15,755 nucleotides of DNA from Saonia sp964398035. Lineage in GTDB: Bacteria > Bacteroidota > Bacteroidia > Flavobacteriales > Flavobacteriaceae. The notes beneath the pieces were generated by a model. The model was not told where the DNA came from. It worked only from the letters and a program-made list of their open reading frames with translations, and searched no databases. Location: positions 1 through 15,755 of the forward strand of contig CAYNLI010000069.1 in assembly GCA_964398035.1 (NCBI GenBank), read 5' to 3'. Positions 1 to 7,895 of this stretch are shown in pieces. Within the stretch, counting starts at the first letter, position 1; each line of letters opens with the position of its first letter. Made by a program: the position numbers and the translations under genes.

Positions 1-1481
1 GCCTTTGAAGTAAGGGATTTAAAGAATACAAAGCCAAAGCCCAAGAACAACATAAAATGAAAAGGGAACAATCCAAAATCATTTAACGGTATGGCACTGT
101 ACATTCCAAATAGGAAGTATATCATTAAAGCAGCCTCTAAAATCATGTTTGGAGACAATTTTTTTGCCAAGTACTTATTGCCTTTCCAGCTGTCAGCTAT
201 GTTGTTTATATTAAACTTGGGTGTTCTTACAAATTCACTTCGCTTACCCATATGGCCTTCTAGTACAGCTATAGAATTGTGCAAAGAAAACCCTAACGCA
301 ATTGAAAAGAATGTAAAGAATAGTTTTATATAGTTCACAAAATTGTCTAACCCGCTTCCTTGGGTACTTTTATAGGTAAACCAGTAGCAAACAAATAGGA
401 TGATGGTGCTTAAGATAAAAAAGCTGGTCATTTCAAAAACCCATCCCAAGTGCTCATATATATTTTTTATATATAACATGGGGATGCTTAAAACTGCAAC
501 AACAAATACGCACAAGAACATTGAACTGTTCAATAAGTGCATTACGCCATGGAACTTTGTTTTAAAGGGTATGTTTTTAGCGGTAATAACTTTCCACACC
601 GTTTTTCTAAAGTTTTCTGCACCTCCTTTATTCCAACGAAATTGTTGCGTGCGTGCCGCACTGATTACCACTGGAAGTTCAGCAGGGGTCTCTACGTCCT
701 CCAAATACTTAAATTTCCAATTTTTTAATTGGGCACGGTAGCTTAAATCCAAATCTTCAGTCAAGGTATCTCCTTCCCAGTTGCCAGCATCAAGAATACA
801 TTCCTTGCGCCAAATGCCTGCGGTACCGTTAAAGTTGATGAAATGCCCTTTGGAGTTTCTGCCTACTTGTTCCAATGTAAAATGTGCATCCAAGGCAAAT
901 GCCTGCACTCTGGTCAAAGTTGAATAATCTCTATTGATATGCCCCCAACGGGTCTGTACCACACCAATTTCTTTATCTTTAAAATAGATAACGGTCTTTT
1001 TTAGCCAGTCGCTATCGGGTAAAAAATCGGCATCAAAAATGGCGATAAAATGACCTTTGGCAATTTCAAGGCCTTCTTTTAACGCACCGGCCTTATATCC
1101 TTTTCTGTTGTTTCGTCTTATATGTATAATATCCAGCCCTGTTTCTTGCAAGGCTTTAATCTGCTTTGCAGTGTCCAATACAGATTCATCCGTAGAGTCA
1201 TCCAAAACCTGGATTTCTAATTTGCTGGTAGGGTACTCTATTTTTGCAATGTTTTCCAACAATCGTTTTACAACATATTCTTCATTATAAATAGGAAGTT
1301 GGATAGTAACAAACGGAATTTCTTTAGGGTCTAAAAGGTTAAATTTTGGAGCTTCTTGATTTTTCCTTTTATATCCTAAGTAATTGATTAAAAGGTTTAA
1401 CTGGGCCAAACTGTAAAAGAATATCAGCAACAGAGCGATACTGTAGATGGTAATGATGATATACGTAATTGTTAGTCCCAT
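1..1481 (-). CDS. Processive GT2 glycosyltransferase, cellulose-synthase-like (C-terminus beyond window)
   Basis: This is a membrane-bound processive family 2 glycosyltransferase that would polymerise a beta-linked polysaccharide from a nucleotide sugar at the cytoplasmic face. It is open to the left edge, so 493 codons are visible and the C-terminus is missing. Residues ~3-25 form an N-terminal membrane helix. The catalytic domain follows, with DDS at 94-96, FDAD at 149-152, TED at 241-243 and the processive QxxRW signature at Q279/R282/W283. At least four hydrophobic segments follow, at ~312-336, 350-370, 381-402 and 447-490. The ATG at 1481 lies 1 base after the stop of the upstream DPM1-like transferase, so the two are translationally coupled. 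The product could be a glucan, mannan or similar polymer. The polymer cannot be read from sequence, and no c-di-GMP (PilZ) domain is seen in the visible part. Confidence 0.88.
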   Translation of the reverse strand, partial: MGLTITYIIITIYSIALLLIFFYSLAQLNLLINYLGYKRKNQEAPKFNLLDPKEIPFVTIQLPIYNEEYVVKRLLENIAKIEYPTSKLEIQVLDDSTDESVLDTAKQIKALQETGLDIIHIRRNNRKGYKAGALKEGLEIAKGHFIAIFDADFLPDSDWLKKTVIYFKDKEIGVVQTRWGHINRDYSTLTRVQAFALDAHFTLEQVGRNSKGHFINFNGTAGIWRKECILDAGNWEGDTLTEDLDLSYRAQLKNWKFKYLEDVETPAELPVVISAARTQQFRWNKGGAENFRKTVWKVITAKNIPFKTKFHGVMHLLNSSMFLCVFVVAVLSIPMLYIKNIYEHLGWVFEMTSFFILSTIILFVCYWFTYKSTQGSGLDNFVNYIKLFFTFFSIALGFSLHNSIAVLEGHMGKRSEFVRTPKFNINNIADSWKGNKYLAKKLSPNMILEAALMIYFLFGMYSAIPLNDFGLFPFHFMLFLGFGFVFFKSLTSK

Positions 1482-1482
1482 A

Positions 1483-2187
1483 TTATTTTATACTGTATTT
1501 AAAAATCCAACCAAGAATCTTTATGCCGGCAAAGATACTACCTTTTAAAGTACCCGATACTTTGGAAATTCCGATTCTCTTTTTGTAACGTACTGGTACT
1601 TCGGTATATGTTAGCTTCTTTTTTAATGCTTTTAGCTGCATTTCCACTGTCCAGCCATAGGTTTTATCCTCCATTTGTAACTCCAGTAACTTATCATATT
1701 TTATTGCTCTAAAGGGCCCCAAATCGGTAAATTTTGCCCCAAAAAACAATTTCATTAGAAAAGTTGCCAACCAGTTTCCAAAAATTTGTTGTGGAGTCAT
1801 GGAATTTTGTTCCCTTAACTCCTTGTTTCGCGCGCCAATGACAAAATCGATATCCTCTTCTATAATTGGCTTTACAAGTTTTGTCAATTCCTCTGGATAA
1901 TCAGAATAGTCTCCGTCGATATATACAACAATATCTGACTTTTTGGATTGTTTGGAAATATAATTCATGCCACAAAGACAGGCATAGCCATATCCTTTTC
2001 TGAGCTCTGTAAGTACGGTTGCCCCAGATTTTTTAGCTACTTCAAGTGTTTTGTCCGTGGAATTATTGTTCACCACAATTATTTCTGAAACTATTTTAGG
2101 GATTTCAGATATGACCTTAGCGATGGAATCTGCTTCATTATAAGCAGGGATGATAACTTTTATATTTACGGTGGAATTTCCTGACAT
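1483..2187 (-). CDS. DPM1-like GT2 glycosyltransferase (polyprenol-phosphate sugar synthase type)
   Basis: This is a GT-A fold family 2 transferase of about 234 residues, resembling dolichol/polyprenol-phosphate mannose or glucose synthases. These move a sugar from a nucleotide donor to a polyprenyl phosphate at the membrane. Visible motifs are PAYNE (14-18), NNSTD (41-45), the metal-binding DGD (91-93), GAR (118-120) and a basic stretch ending in SKVSGT near the C-terminus, followed by a hydrophobic tail. An in-frame ATG lies 12 codons upstream at 2223, but an exact TAnnTTTG promoter element lies at 2213-2220, within that extension. I therefore place the start at 2187, where the protein begins in register with the family. 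The gene ends 1 base before the processive GT2 gene. The pair probably works together on a surface glycan. The sugar is unknown. Confidence 0.85.
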   Translation of the reverse strand: MSGNSTVNIKVIIPAYNEADSIAKVISEIPKIVSEIIVVNNNSTDKTLEVAKKSGATVLTELRKGYGYACLCGMNYISKQSKKSDIVVYIDGDYSDYPEELTKLVKPIIEEDIDFVIGARNKELREQNSMTPQQIFGNWLATFLMKLFFGAKFTDLGPFRAIKYDKLLELQMEDKTYGWTVEMQLKALKKKLTYTEVPVRYKKRIGISKVSGTLKGSIFAGIKILGWIFKYSIK

Positions 2188-2212
2188 TTGTAATTTGTCG
2201 TTTTTTTGTTGG

Positions 2213-2220
2213 CAAATGTA
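2213..2220 (-). promoter_or_regulatory. Bacteroidota -7 promoter element for the GT2 pair
   Basis: The minus strand reads TACATTTG, an exact match to the Bacteroidota sigma-70 -7 consensus TAnnTTTG. It is 26 bases upstream of the chosen ATG at 2187, which leaves a leader of about 20 bases. No good -33 TTG box is visible at the usual distance. The position argues against the longer start at 2223. Confidence 0.45.
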
Positions 2221-2270
2221 CAATTAATAGCCACTTTTTTATTGCCGTTCCTAAAGTTCTGGAAGGTTTA

Positions 2271-2295
2271 ATCTGCCCACCGCCAGCAGGTAGAT
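2271..2295. repeat. GC-rich imperfect palindrome, REP-like
   Basis: The 25-base element can fold with a 7-bp outer stem (ATCTGCC paired with GGTAGAT, including one G-T wobble) around a GC-rich loop. It lies in the short intergenic gap between the rhamnosidase-like gene and the GT2 pair, and is much richer in G+C than the flanking DNA. It resembles the short palindromic intergenic repeats built on CCTGC/GCAGG found scattered in flavobacterial genomes. It could also act as a transcript-end hairpin for the gene ending at 2320. No second copy was seen in the window. Confidence 0.4.
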
Positions 2296-2319
2296 TCTTA
2301 ATGTTAGCTTTAAGGTGTT

Positions 2320-4725
2320 TTATTTTATTTGAAGCTTATTTAGCCCTTCTTTGAGTTTTTCCTTGGTATTGTTCCATAATAGCATGCCAGAAGTATTCTT
2401 TGGTAAAGTGATAGTGGCCAACAATTTGCCTTTCTTTTTTTTCATGTTAAAAATAATATTGCCCTTAGGCGTGGGCAAAAGCCCTTCCATTGCAGTAAGT
2501 TTTCCAAATACGGGCTCAATGCGTATTTCTTCAAAACTATTTTTATGGGATTTTATCCCGGCCAAATAATTAAAATAGAAATAGGCGGGTGATGCGCTCC
2601 ATGGATGCACTTCGGAACGTGTTGGTTTGCTTTCAGATTCAAACCGTTCCAGAGTTGTGGTCATGTTCTGGGCAATTAGACCTTCCCAAGGTTTTTGTGC
2701 CTGATCAAAAAGGTGGTGCGCGCCAGTTTTTTTTAAAGCCAAGAAAAGATAGTATCTATAGTAGTATGTGGCTTGTAATAGCGATTCATCAGTTAAAATA
2801 TGTTCCAATAATTCTGATTGTTTTGTTTTGGGAAGAGCATTGGTAAGAACGGCCATTATGTTGGTGTGCTGGTCAAAAACGGATTTATCTGGACGTTCAG
2901 CATAAATGCCTTTTGAGGCAGCAAAACAGAGTTCATTGACCGATTTTTTAATTTCTTCCGCTCTGGATTTGTATTTTTTTGAAGTATGAAAATCACCAAT
3001 TTCTTCAAATAATTTAGAAGCATTGAGTAGCGAATAAGCATAATGTAGGCTTACAACAGCAGAATTTTCACCATCGTTTTTTGTAGCTGTCCCGCCACCG
3101 TCATTAGGTCCTGGATACCAATCTACAAAGTACCTGTATTGTGTTTTGTTGACTAAATTGTTGGTGTTCATATTTTTTTCAAAACCATCCAACGTATGAA
3201 TGATTCCACTTTTATAGTCTTCAATGAATTTCTTGTCGCCAGTGTAGTTGTAATAATTAGCAATCATATCTACCCAGACCAAAGAATAGGTTGGGTATAT
3301 AAAAGTTGACCTAAGTGGATATGCTCCCAAAATATTGCCTTCTGAATCCCTTGAATGATGAAATTGACGGATGGCATTTTTAGTATGTTCCAAGTTACCG
3401 CTCATGGTCTGCCAAAGCAATGCGTGGATTTTAGTATCGCCCACATACTGCATGGTCTCATAATAGGCATCGCTCAGAAAATAATCTTGGGTGCAGATGT
3501 CTATGGTACGCTTACAGATGTCAAAAATTTTGTTATAAGTTTCATTGTCTGTGGTAAATGATGCTATGGATGGTATGGCTGCTCTTGATTTATGGTTCAC
3601 AAAATTTTGAATCAACAATTCTTTATTTTGGGTTTCAACTTCCAGCTCAATAAACCGAAAGGTCCTCATCCAATTGGGAATAAATTTTTGTTCTTCTTTT
3701 CCGTTGGAAATAATAAAATCATAATAGCCAAACAGCTTTTTGTTTTCAATTACGTTTCTATCTCCTTTTGTATTGTTTTCTCCAAAAAGATTTTCTGCAT
3801 ACTTGATTTTTATTGTGGCATTTTTCCCTTTACTGAAGTTTATTTCTGGAAAACCATTGGTTACATACTTTTGGTCAATTAAAAAAGTAGCTTTAGTATT
3901 TGGCTGTATAGTTAGTGAACCTGTTTTGGGAAAAGAAACCTCTTTTCTTATATTTTGAGACCTAACGATACTTCCCAAAACTTCTTTTTCCCATGTAAGC
4001 AAAGGCAAATTTCTTGGTTCTAATAAATAGGCAATGGAACCGCCCATGGAACTTGCACTTTCATAAAATTTGGTATGTTTCCACTCAGTATCATCAAAAT
4101 TTATTTGTTCCCAATTTGTACAATATTGATTTTTATCAACATAATCAGTAGGGTTATTGGCATAAAATCCACCAATTATGGATTTTTCACCTGGTTCTCG
4201 CCAATTAATTTCTATAGCTTTGTAAGATTGATCTATGGTGCATTTCCAATTGTCAGTGTCACCTTTTGTATTTACTATTTCAGCATTTATGGTCACTCCA
4301 TTGACCATAAGGCTGGTGTAAATGGATTGAAAGCCTAAAAATTTTCGTTTTCCAAAGTTTATGACTTTGACCGCAATAGTATTTGTTCCTTTTTTAAGAA
4401 AGGTCTTTAGGTTTAAGGTTTCGTATTTCCAGTGCTTAATGTCGCTTAATTGTGGTCCGTGTGTAAAAATCTGTCCGTTTACATAAAGAAAATAATGGTT
4501 GTCTGCAGATATGTTGATGATAAAATCATCATTGGGATTTTCTACTTCAAAAGTATTTCTGAAAAGAACAATGGCATCTTCGCCGCCATTAATATCAGGA
4601 TGACTTACCCAATTGGCAGCAATGTCCTTAACGCCATATTTAACCGTGGGAAAGTTTAGTTCTTCTTGTCCCTGGGCATTGATAAAAAAAAGAAATAATA
4701 GAATAAAGTTTAACGGTTTTTTCAT
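2320..4725 (-). CDS. Exported GH78-type alpha-L-rhamnosidase-like glycoside hydrolase
   Basis: This protein of 801 residues is probably periplasmic or surface-exposed and would remove terminal L-rhamnose from glycans. Residues 1-19 form a classical signal peptide. Beta-sandwich modules of the rhamnosidase N-terminal type follow (about 30-380; the stretch FYESASSMGG at 220-229 separates two of them), then an (alpha/alpha)6-barrel domain (about 385-725) and a C-terminal beta-sandwich. The barrel contains SDAYYETMQYVGDT (418-431), where E423 is the candidate general acid. TTLERF (690-695) carries the candidate base E693, and EVHPWSASPAYF (705-716) is the conserved closing motif. The first motif differs from the textbook DxPxRxER form, which places it in a divergent branch. 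An unsaturated-rhamnoside or other hydrolase activity cannot be excluded. The gene follows the Fe-S membrane protein by 41 bases. Confidence 0.78.
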   Translation of the reverse strand: MKKPLNFILLFLFFINAQGQEELNFPTVKYGVKDIAANWVSHPDINGGEDAIVLFRNTFEVENPNDDFIINISADNHYFLYVNGQIFTHGPQLSDIKHWKYETLNLKTFLKKGTNTIAVKVINFGKRKFLGFQSIYTSLMVNGVTINAEIVNTKGDTDNWKCTIDQSYKAIEINWREPGEKSIIGGFYANNPTDYVDKNQYCTNWEQINFDDTEWKHTKFYESASSMGGSIAYLLEPRNLPLLTWEKEVLGSIVRSQNIRKEVSFPKTGSLTIQPNTKATFLIDQKYVTNGFPEINFSKGKNATIKIKYAENLFGENNTKGDRNVIENKKLFGYYDFIISNGKEEQKFIPNWMRTFRFIELEVETQNKELLIQNFVNHKSRAAIPSIASFTTDNETYNKIFDICKRTIDICTQDYFLSDAYYETMQYVGDTKIHALLWQTMSGNLEHTKNAIRQFHHSRDSEGNILGAYPLRSTFIYPTYSLVWVDMIANYYNYTGDKKFIEDYKSGIIHTLDGFEKNMNTNNLVNKTQYRYFVDWYPGPNDGGGTATKNDGENSAVVSLHYAYSLLNASKLFEEIGDFHTSKKYKSRAEEIKKSVNELCFAASKGIYAERPDKSVFDQHTNIMAVLTNALPKTKQSELLEHILTDESLLQATYYYRYYLFLALKKTGAHHLFDQAQKPWEGLIAQNMTTTLERFESESKPTRSEVHPWSASPAYFYFNYLAGIKSHKNSFEEIRIEPVFGKLTAMEGLLPTPKGNIIFNMKKKKGKLLATITLPKNTSGMLLWNNTKEKLKEGLNKLQIK

Positions 4726-4729
4726 TCTA

Positions 4730-4748
4730 TCAATTTCGGGAAAATTGA
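4730..4748 (-). repeat. Inverted repeat in the leader of the rhamnosidase-like gene
   Basis: A perfect 7-bp inverted repeat, TCAATTT and AAATTGA with a 5-base GC-rich spacer, ends only 4 bases upstream of the ATG at 4725. It covers the position where a ribosome would bind. It could be a translation-control hairpin, an operator, or part of a weak terminator for the preceding gene. It has no T-run after it, so a strong intrinsic terminator is unlikely. Confidence 0.35.
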
Positions 4749-4766
4749 ATCAAAGAACAAGTATAC

Positions 4767-6347
4767 TTATTTCTTATTGACCAATTCCATTAAATCGACA
4801 TCATTGCCCAATAAAACTTGATTGCTATCAATACGTCCTTCCAACGGGCCATTTTCCAATTTTAAAACACCACGAGGGCAAACAGCGGAACAAATACCAC
4901 AACCAACACAACTGGAACGCACAATGTTTTCGCCTTTTTGAGCGTATGCACGTACATCTATTCCTTGTTCACAATAGGTTGAGCAATTACCACATGAAAT
5001 ACATTGTCCGCCATTAGTGGTAATTCTAAAACGAGATTTAAACCGTTGCACAAAACCAAGATATGCAGCTAATGGACATCCAAACCTGCACCAGATCCTA
5101 TTTCCAAAAATTGGATAAAAACCTGTGCCAATAACTCCGGCAAAGACAGCTCCTATTAAAAAACTATAGATATTCTGTACGGTTTGTGTTCTAATTCCCA
5201 ATACAGTTCTTGTTTCAGTAAAAAAGCTATAAAGTGTCATTAGGGTCATTGCCACGGCAAAAACCAATACAATATGAATCAGCCATCTTTCCACTTTCCA
5301 AGAAAATAAAGATTTACTGGAGTGTTGGCGATAGGGGTCTCCCAGGGTTTCTGCAAGTCCGCCACATCCACAAACCCAAGAACAATACCATCTTTTTCCA
5401 AAGAAGTAGACCATTACGGGCACAATCAACAGAGTTAGGACTATTCCCCATACAAGTATGAACATACCAATGCCACCACTATTGATAAGTGATTTCAAAT
5501 TCCATTGAAAAAAGAAATCATAATCTAACGGGAAGGCGTTTTTAAAATCATAATAGGGCATTTGCAAGCGCACCATTATCTCTGGTATTAAAAATGCAAA
5601 TACTATTTGAAAAAACAATACAGATGTGGTCCGTACCATTTGATATACATTATGACGGTATTTGATATACATGCGTACTGCCATAACACTCATGACCGTA
5701 CAATACATAAACCCATATACAAACCAATGTCCTGCAGGATTTCCACTAAGGAATTCACTGATAGGGTCAACTAGATAAGTCCAGTTTACAGCATATTCTG
5801 AACGAAAGTATAAGATGAGGTAAAAAGAGACCAAGAAGATAAAAACCACCCATGCCACCCAGCCTTTGTTTGTAGCGTTCTCATGATAAATACCATCGTT
5901 TTTAATGCCTTTTGCGCCCAAAAGCACAATGTTGGGAAGAATAAAAAGAAGTGCGCCAATAATAGCCAGTCCAAAGGTTAAAAACCACATGAGCCCTTTG
6001 TTTTTCACTATAAAGCCACTACCCGATTTTTTACCAATCTCTGCCGCTAAATCATGAGGTTTGGTGTAAATTATTTGTTTGTATTCTTTGTTTTTTCTGT
6101 GGGTGGCATTTGCTTTTTCTAAGGCATCAGTAATTTTTGATGACATGGAGGCCATGCCATTAAATTCTTTGCCAACAACGTTATCTTTTATTTGGGAAAT
6201 AAAGAGTTCGCTTTTTATGTTTTTCTCTTTGAGGACTTGATCAAAAACGGCAGGAGTAAGTTTAAACTCTCCAATGAACAGTAATGAGATGAAGGTGGCC
6301 AATCCAAACAAGAAGATAACAAGGCCTATTTTTTTTATTGCTTTCAT
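4767..6347 (-). CDS. Membrane ferredoxin-type 4Fe-4S protein, NapH/NosR-like
   Basis: This integral membrane electron-transfer protein has 526 residues. Residues 6-25 form a first helix. A hydrophilic stretch (~27-115) follows, probably extracytoplasmic and without a domain I recognise. Further helices lie at ~118-143, 163-182, 205-226, 240-257, 292-316, 353-375 and 393-413. The Cys signature of the NapH/NosR/CcoG class is present as C322, C326 and C328, and as C420 and C424. Two complete [4Fe-4S] motifs follow at C449-C452-C455-C459 and C480-C483-C486-C490. No FMN-binding domain is seen, unlike NosR or RnfG. The gene starts 7 bases after the FAD oxidoreductase gene, so the two very likely work together, moving electrons between NAD(P)H or quinol and an acceptor not encoded here. 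The acceptor is unknown. Confidence 0.85.
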   Translation of the reverse strand: MKAIKKIGLVIFLFGLATFISLLFIGEFKLTPAVFDQVLKEKNIKSELFISQIKDNVVGKEFNGMASMSSKITDALEKANATHRKNKEYKQIIYTKPHDLAAEIGKKSGSGFIVKNKGLMWFLTFGLAIIGALLFILPNIVLLGAKGIKNDGIYHENATNKGWVAWVVFIFLVSFYLILYFRSEYAVNWTYLVDPISEFLSGNPAGHWFVYGFMYCTVMSVMAVRMYIKYRHNVYQMVRTTSVLFFQIVFAFLIPEIMVRLQMPYYDFKNAFPLDYDFFFQWNLKSLINSGGIGMFILVWGIVLTLLIVPVMVYFFGKRWYCSWVCGCGGLAETLGDPYRQHSSKSLFSWKVERWLIHIVLVFAVAMTLMTLYSFFTETRTVLGIRTQTVQNIYSFLIGAVFAGVIGTGFYPIFGNRIWCRFGCPLAAYLGFVQRFKSRFRITTNGGQCISCGNCSTYCEQGIDVRAYAQKGENIVRSSCVGCGICSAVCPRGVLKLENGPLEGRIDSNQVLLGNDVDLMELVNKK

Positions 6348-6354
6348 AGATACT

Positions 6355-7710
6355 TTATGCTTTGCTAAAAATTCTTTTCCAGCTTTTTTTCTTTGGAGCT
6401 ATAATTGTTCCAAATTCGTTATTGAACTTTGCTATGATTTCTTGTTCATATTGTGCATAGAATTCGGGGTCAAAATTGGCATCTTTTAAATATTCCATTA
6501 TATGGTATACATTTTTTTCTTCTGTAAGCCATTGGTCAAAAATGTTGTGTCTCATTCTAATTCCAAAAGTGTTGATGCCCAAGAATTGTTTGGTTTCTTT
6601 GTGGTATGCTACTGTAATGCATATTTTTTCTTTGGGATGTCTCCAATGAAAATGCCCTTCATATTCTTTCTTTCCTTTTTCACTAAAGACCCATCCGTAG
6701 GTTTGGTATTCTATATCCAAAAACTTTGCGGAGTTGAACCAATGCCCTGGTTTATATTGTATTTTATTGTCACAAATGGTTTGCGCCACGGTTTCACCCA
6801 TCATGCGCCCTGTGTACCAAACGGCTTCTATAGGCCTTCGGTTGCCAATAGATTCATGTTGTTCTGCACAATCACCTATGGCATAAATATCTTTAATGTT
6901 GGTCTCCAAATACCTGTTCACCTTAACGCCCCTGCCCAATTCAATTCCAGATTCTTTTAGGAAGTTGATGTTGGGAGAGACTCCAGCAGTAAGTCCAACT
7001 ATATCACAAGCTATGGTGTCTCCTGTATCGGTAACAACAGCTTTGGCTTTTCCATTTTCGTCGGATAAAATTTCTACCAGATTGGTTTTCAACCTTAAAT
7101 TAATATGATGTTCTAGAATATGCTCGTTGATCATTTGGGATTCGCCTTTTGGAAGAACACCATCCCAAAAGCTATTTTCGCGCACCAAAAAAGTAACAGG
7201 AATATTTCTGCTTCGTAGCATTTCGGCCATTTCAATGCCAATGAGTCCACCACCTACAATTACAGCTCTTTTGCAAATGTCTTTATTGGGAGCGTTGGTT
7301 TCCATTGCGTCCAAATCTTGTTTAGAGTATAAGCCCTGTACTCCATCTAGATCTTGGCCTGGCCATCCAAATTTATTGGGTTTGGAACCTGTTGCAATAA
7401 TTAGCTTATCGTAAGCAACTTCTTTTTTATTATCTAAAAGAAGTTTTTTTTCTGTATGATTTATTTTGGAAACATACCCTTTGACCAAATCTATTCTGTT
7501 CTTTTTCCAAAACCAATTTTCGTAGGGTTGGGTATGTTCAAACTTCATATGTCCCATATACACATACATAAGTGCAGTGCGGGAAAAGAAATAATCTGTT
7601 TCTGCTGAAATTATGGTAATGCTTTTATCTGATAGTTTTCTAATATGCCTAGCGGCTGTCACGCCCGCAATTCCATTGCCAATAATAACTACTTTTTCCA
7701 TTGATTTCAT
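6355..7710 (-). CDS. FAD/NAD(P)H-dependent oxidoreductase, nitrite-reductase-large/rubredoxin-reductase type
   Basis: This two-dinucleotide-binding flavoprotein has 451 residues. The FAD site is GNGIAG at 11-16, with ATGSKP at 106-111 and YAIGDCAE at 276-283. The NAD(P)H site is GGGLIG at 153-158. The order and spacing match the pyridine nucleotide-disulphide oxidoreductase superfamily, closest in layout to NirB N-terminal domains and rubredoxin/ferredoxin reductases. There is no redox-active CxxxxC pair, so it is not a disulphide reductase. The C-terminal ~120 residues are extra and Trp/His-rich. The ATG at 7710 gives MKSMEK; the second ATG at 7701 is equally possible. It leads a two-gene unit with the membrane Fe-S protein, suggesting NAD(P)H as donor or acceptor to that membrane module. 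The physiological partner is unknown. Confidence 0.85.
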   Translation of the reverse strand: MKSMEKVVIIGNGIAGVTAARHIRKLSDKSITIISAETDYFFSRTALMYVYMGHMKFEHTQPYENWFWKKNRIDLVKGYVSKINHTEKKLLLDNKKEVAYDKLIIATGSKPNKFGWPGQDLDGVQGLYSKQDLDAMETNAPNKDICKRAVIVGGGLIGIEMAEMLRSRNIPVTFLVRENSFWDGVLPKGESQMINEHILEHHINLRLKTNLVEILSDENGKAKAVVTDTGDTIACDIVGLTAGVSPNINFLKESGIELGRGVKVNRYLETNIKDIYAIGDCAEQHESIGNRRPIEAVWYTGRMMGETVAQTICDNKIQYKPGHWFNSAKFLDIEYQTYGWVFSEKGKKEYEGHFHWRHPKEKICITVAYHKETKQFLGINTFGIRMRHNIFDQWLTEEKNVYHIMEYLKDANFDPEFYAQYEQEIIAKFNNEFGTIIAPKKKSWKRIFSKA

Positions 7711-7733
7711 TTGCTATAACAATATGTCGATTT

Positions 7734-7741
7734 TAAAGATA
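7734..7741 (-). promoter_or_regulatory. Possible -7 element for the flavoprotein/Fe-S genes
   Basis: The minus strand reads TATCTTTA, one mismatch from TAnnTTTG, 24 bases upstream of the ATG at 7710. It sits in the 185-base divergent gap (7711-7895), which also drives the plus-strand glycosidase. No exact -7 match was found for that plus-strand gene, and nothing else in the gap looks like a gene. Confidence 0.25.
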
Positions 7742-7895
7742 AGAACTTAATTAAGCACTATAATTTAGAACAGTTTTAAATACTTTACATCTGTATTATG
7801 CCATAATAAAAAGGCGTTTAACATAGACTTAAGATTCATTTTTTTTCAAGCACATGCAGAATTATACTATATTAGAAGTTATAATCTCTTTATAA

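Noticed and set aside
400..741. 113-codon plus-strand frame at the left end
   Set aside because: It is antisense to the processive GT2 gene, whose catalytic motifs are intact through this stretch.
2188..2223. Longer N-terminus for the DPM1-like transferase from ATG 2223
   Set aside because: The extension is not family-like and overlaps an exact TAnnTTTG promoter element.
6502..6960. 152-codon open frame on the plus strand inside the flavoprotein gene
   Set aside because: It lies antisense to a clearly conserved FAD/NAD protein, has a Phe/Cys-rich random composition and no family motif.
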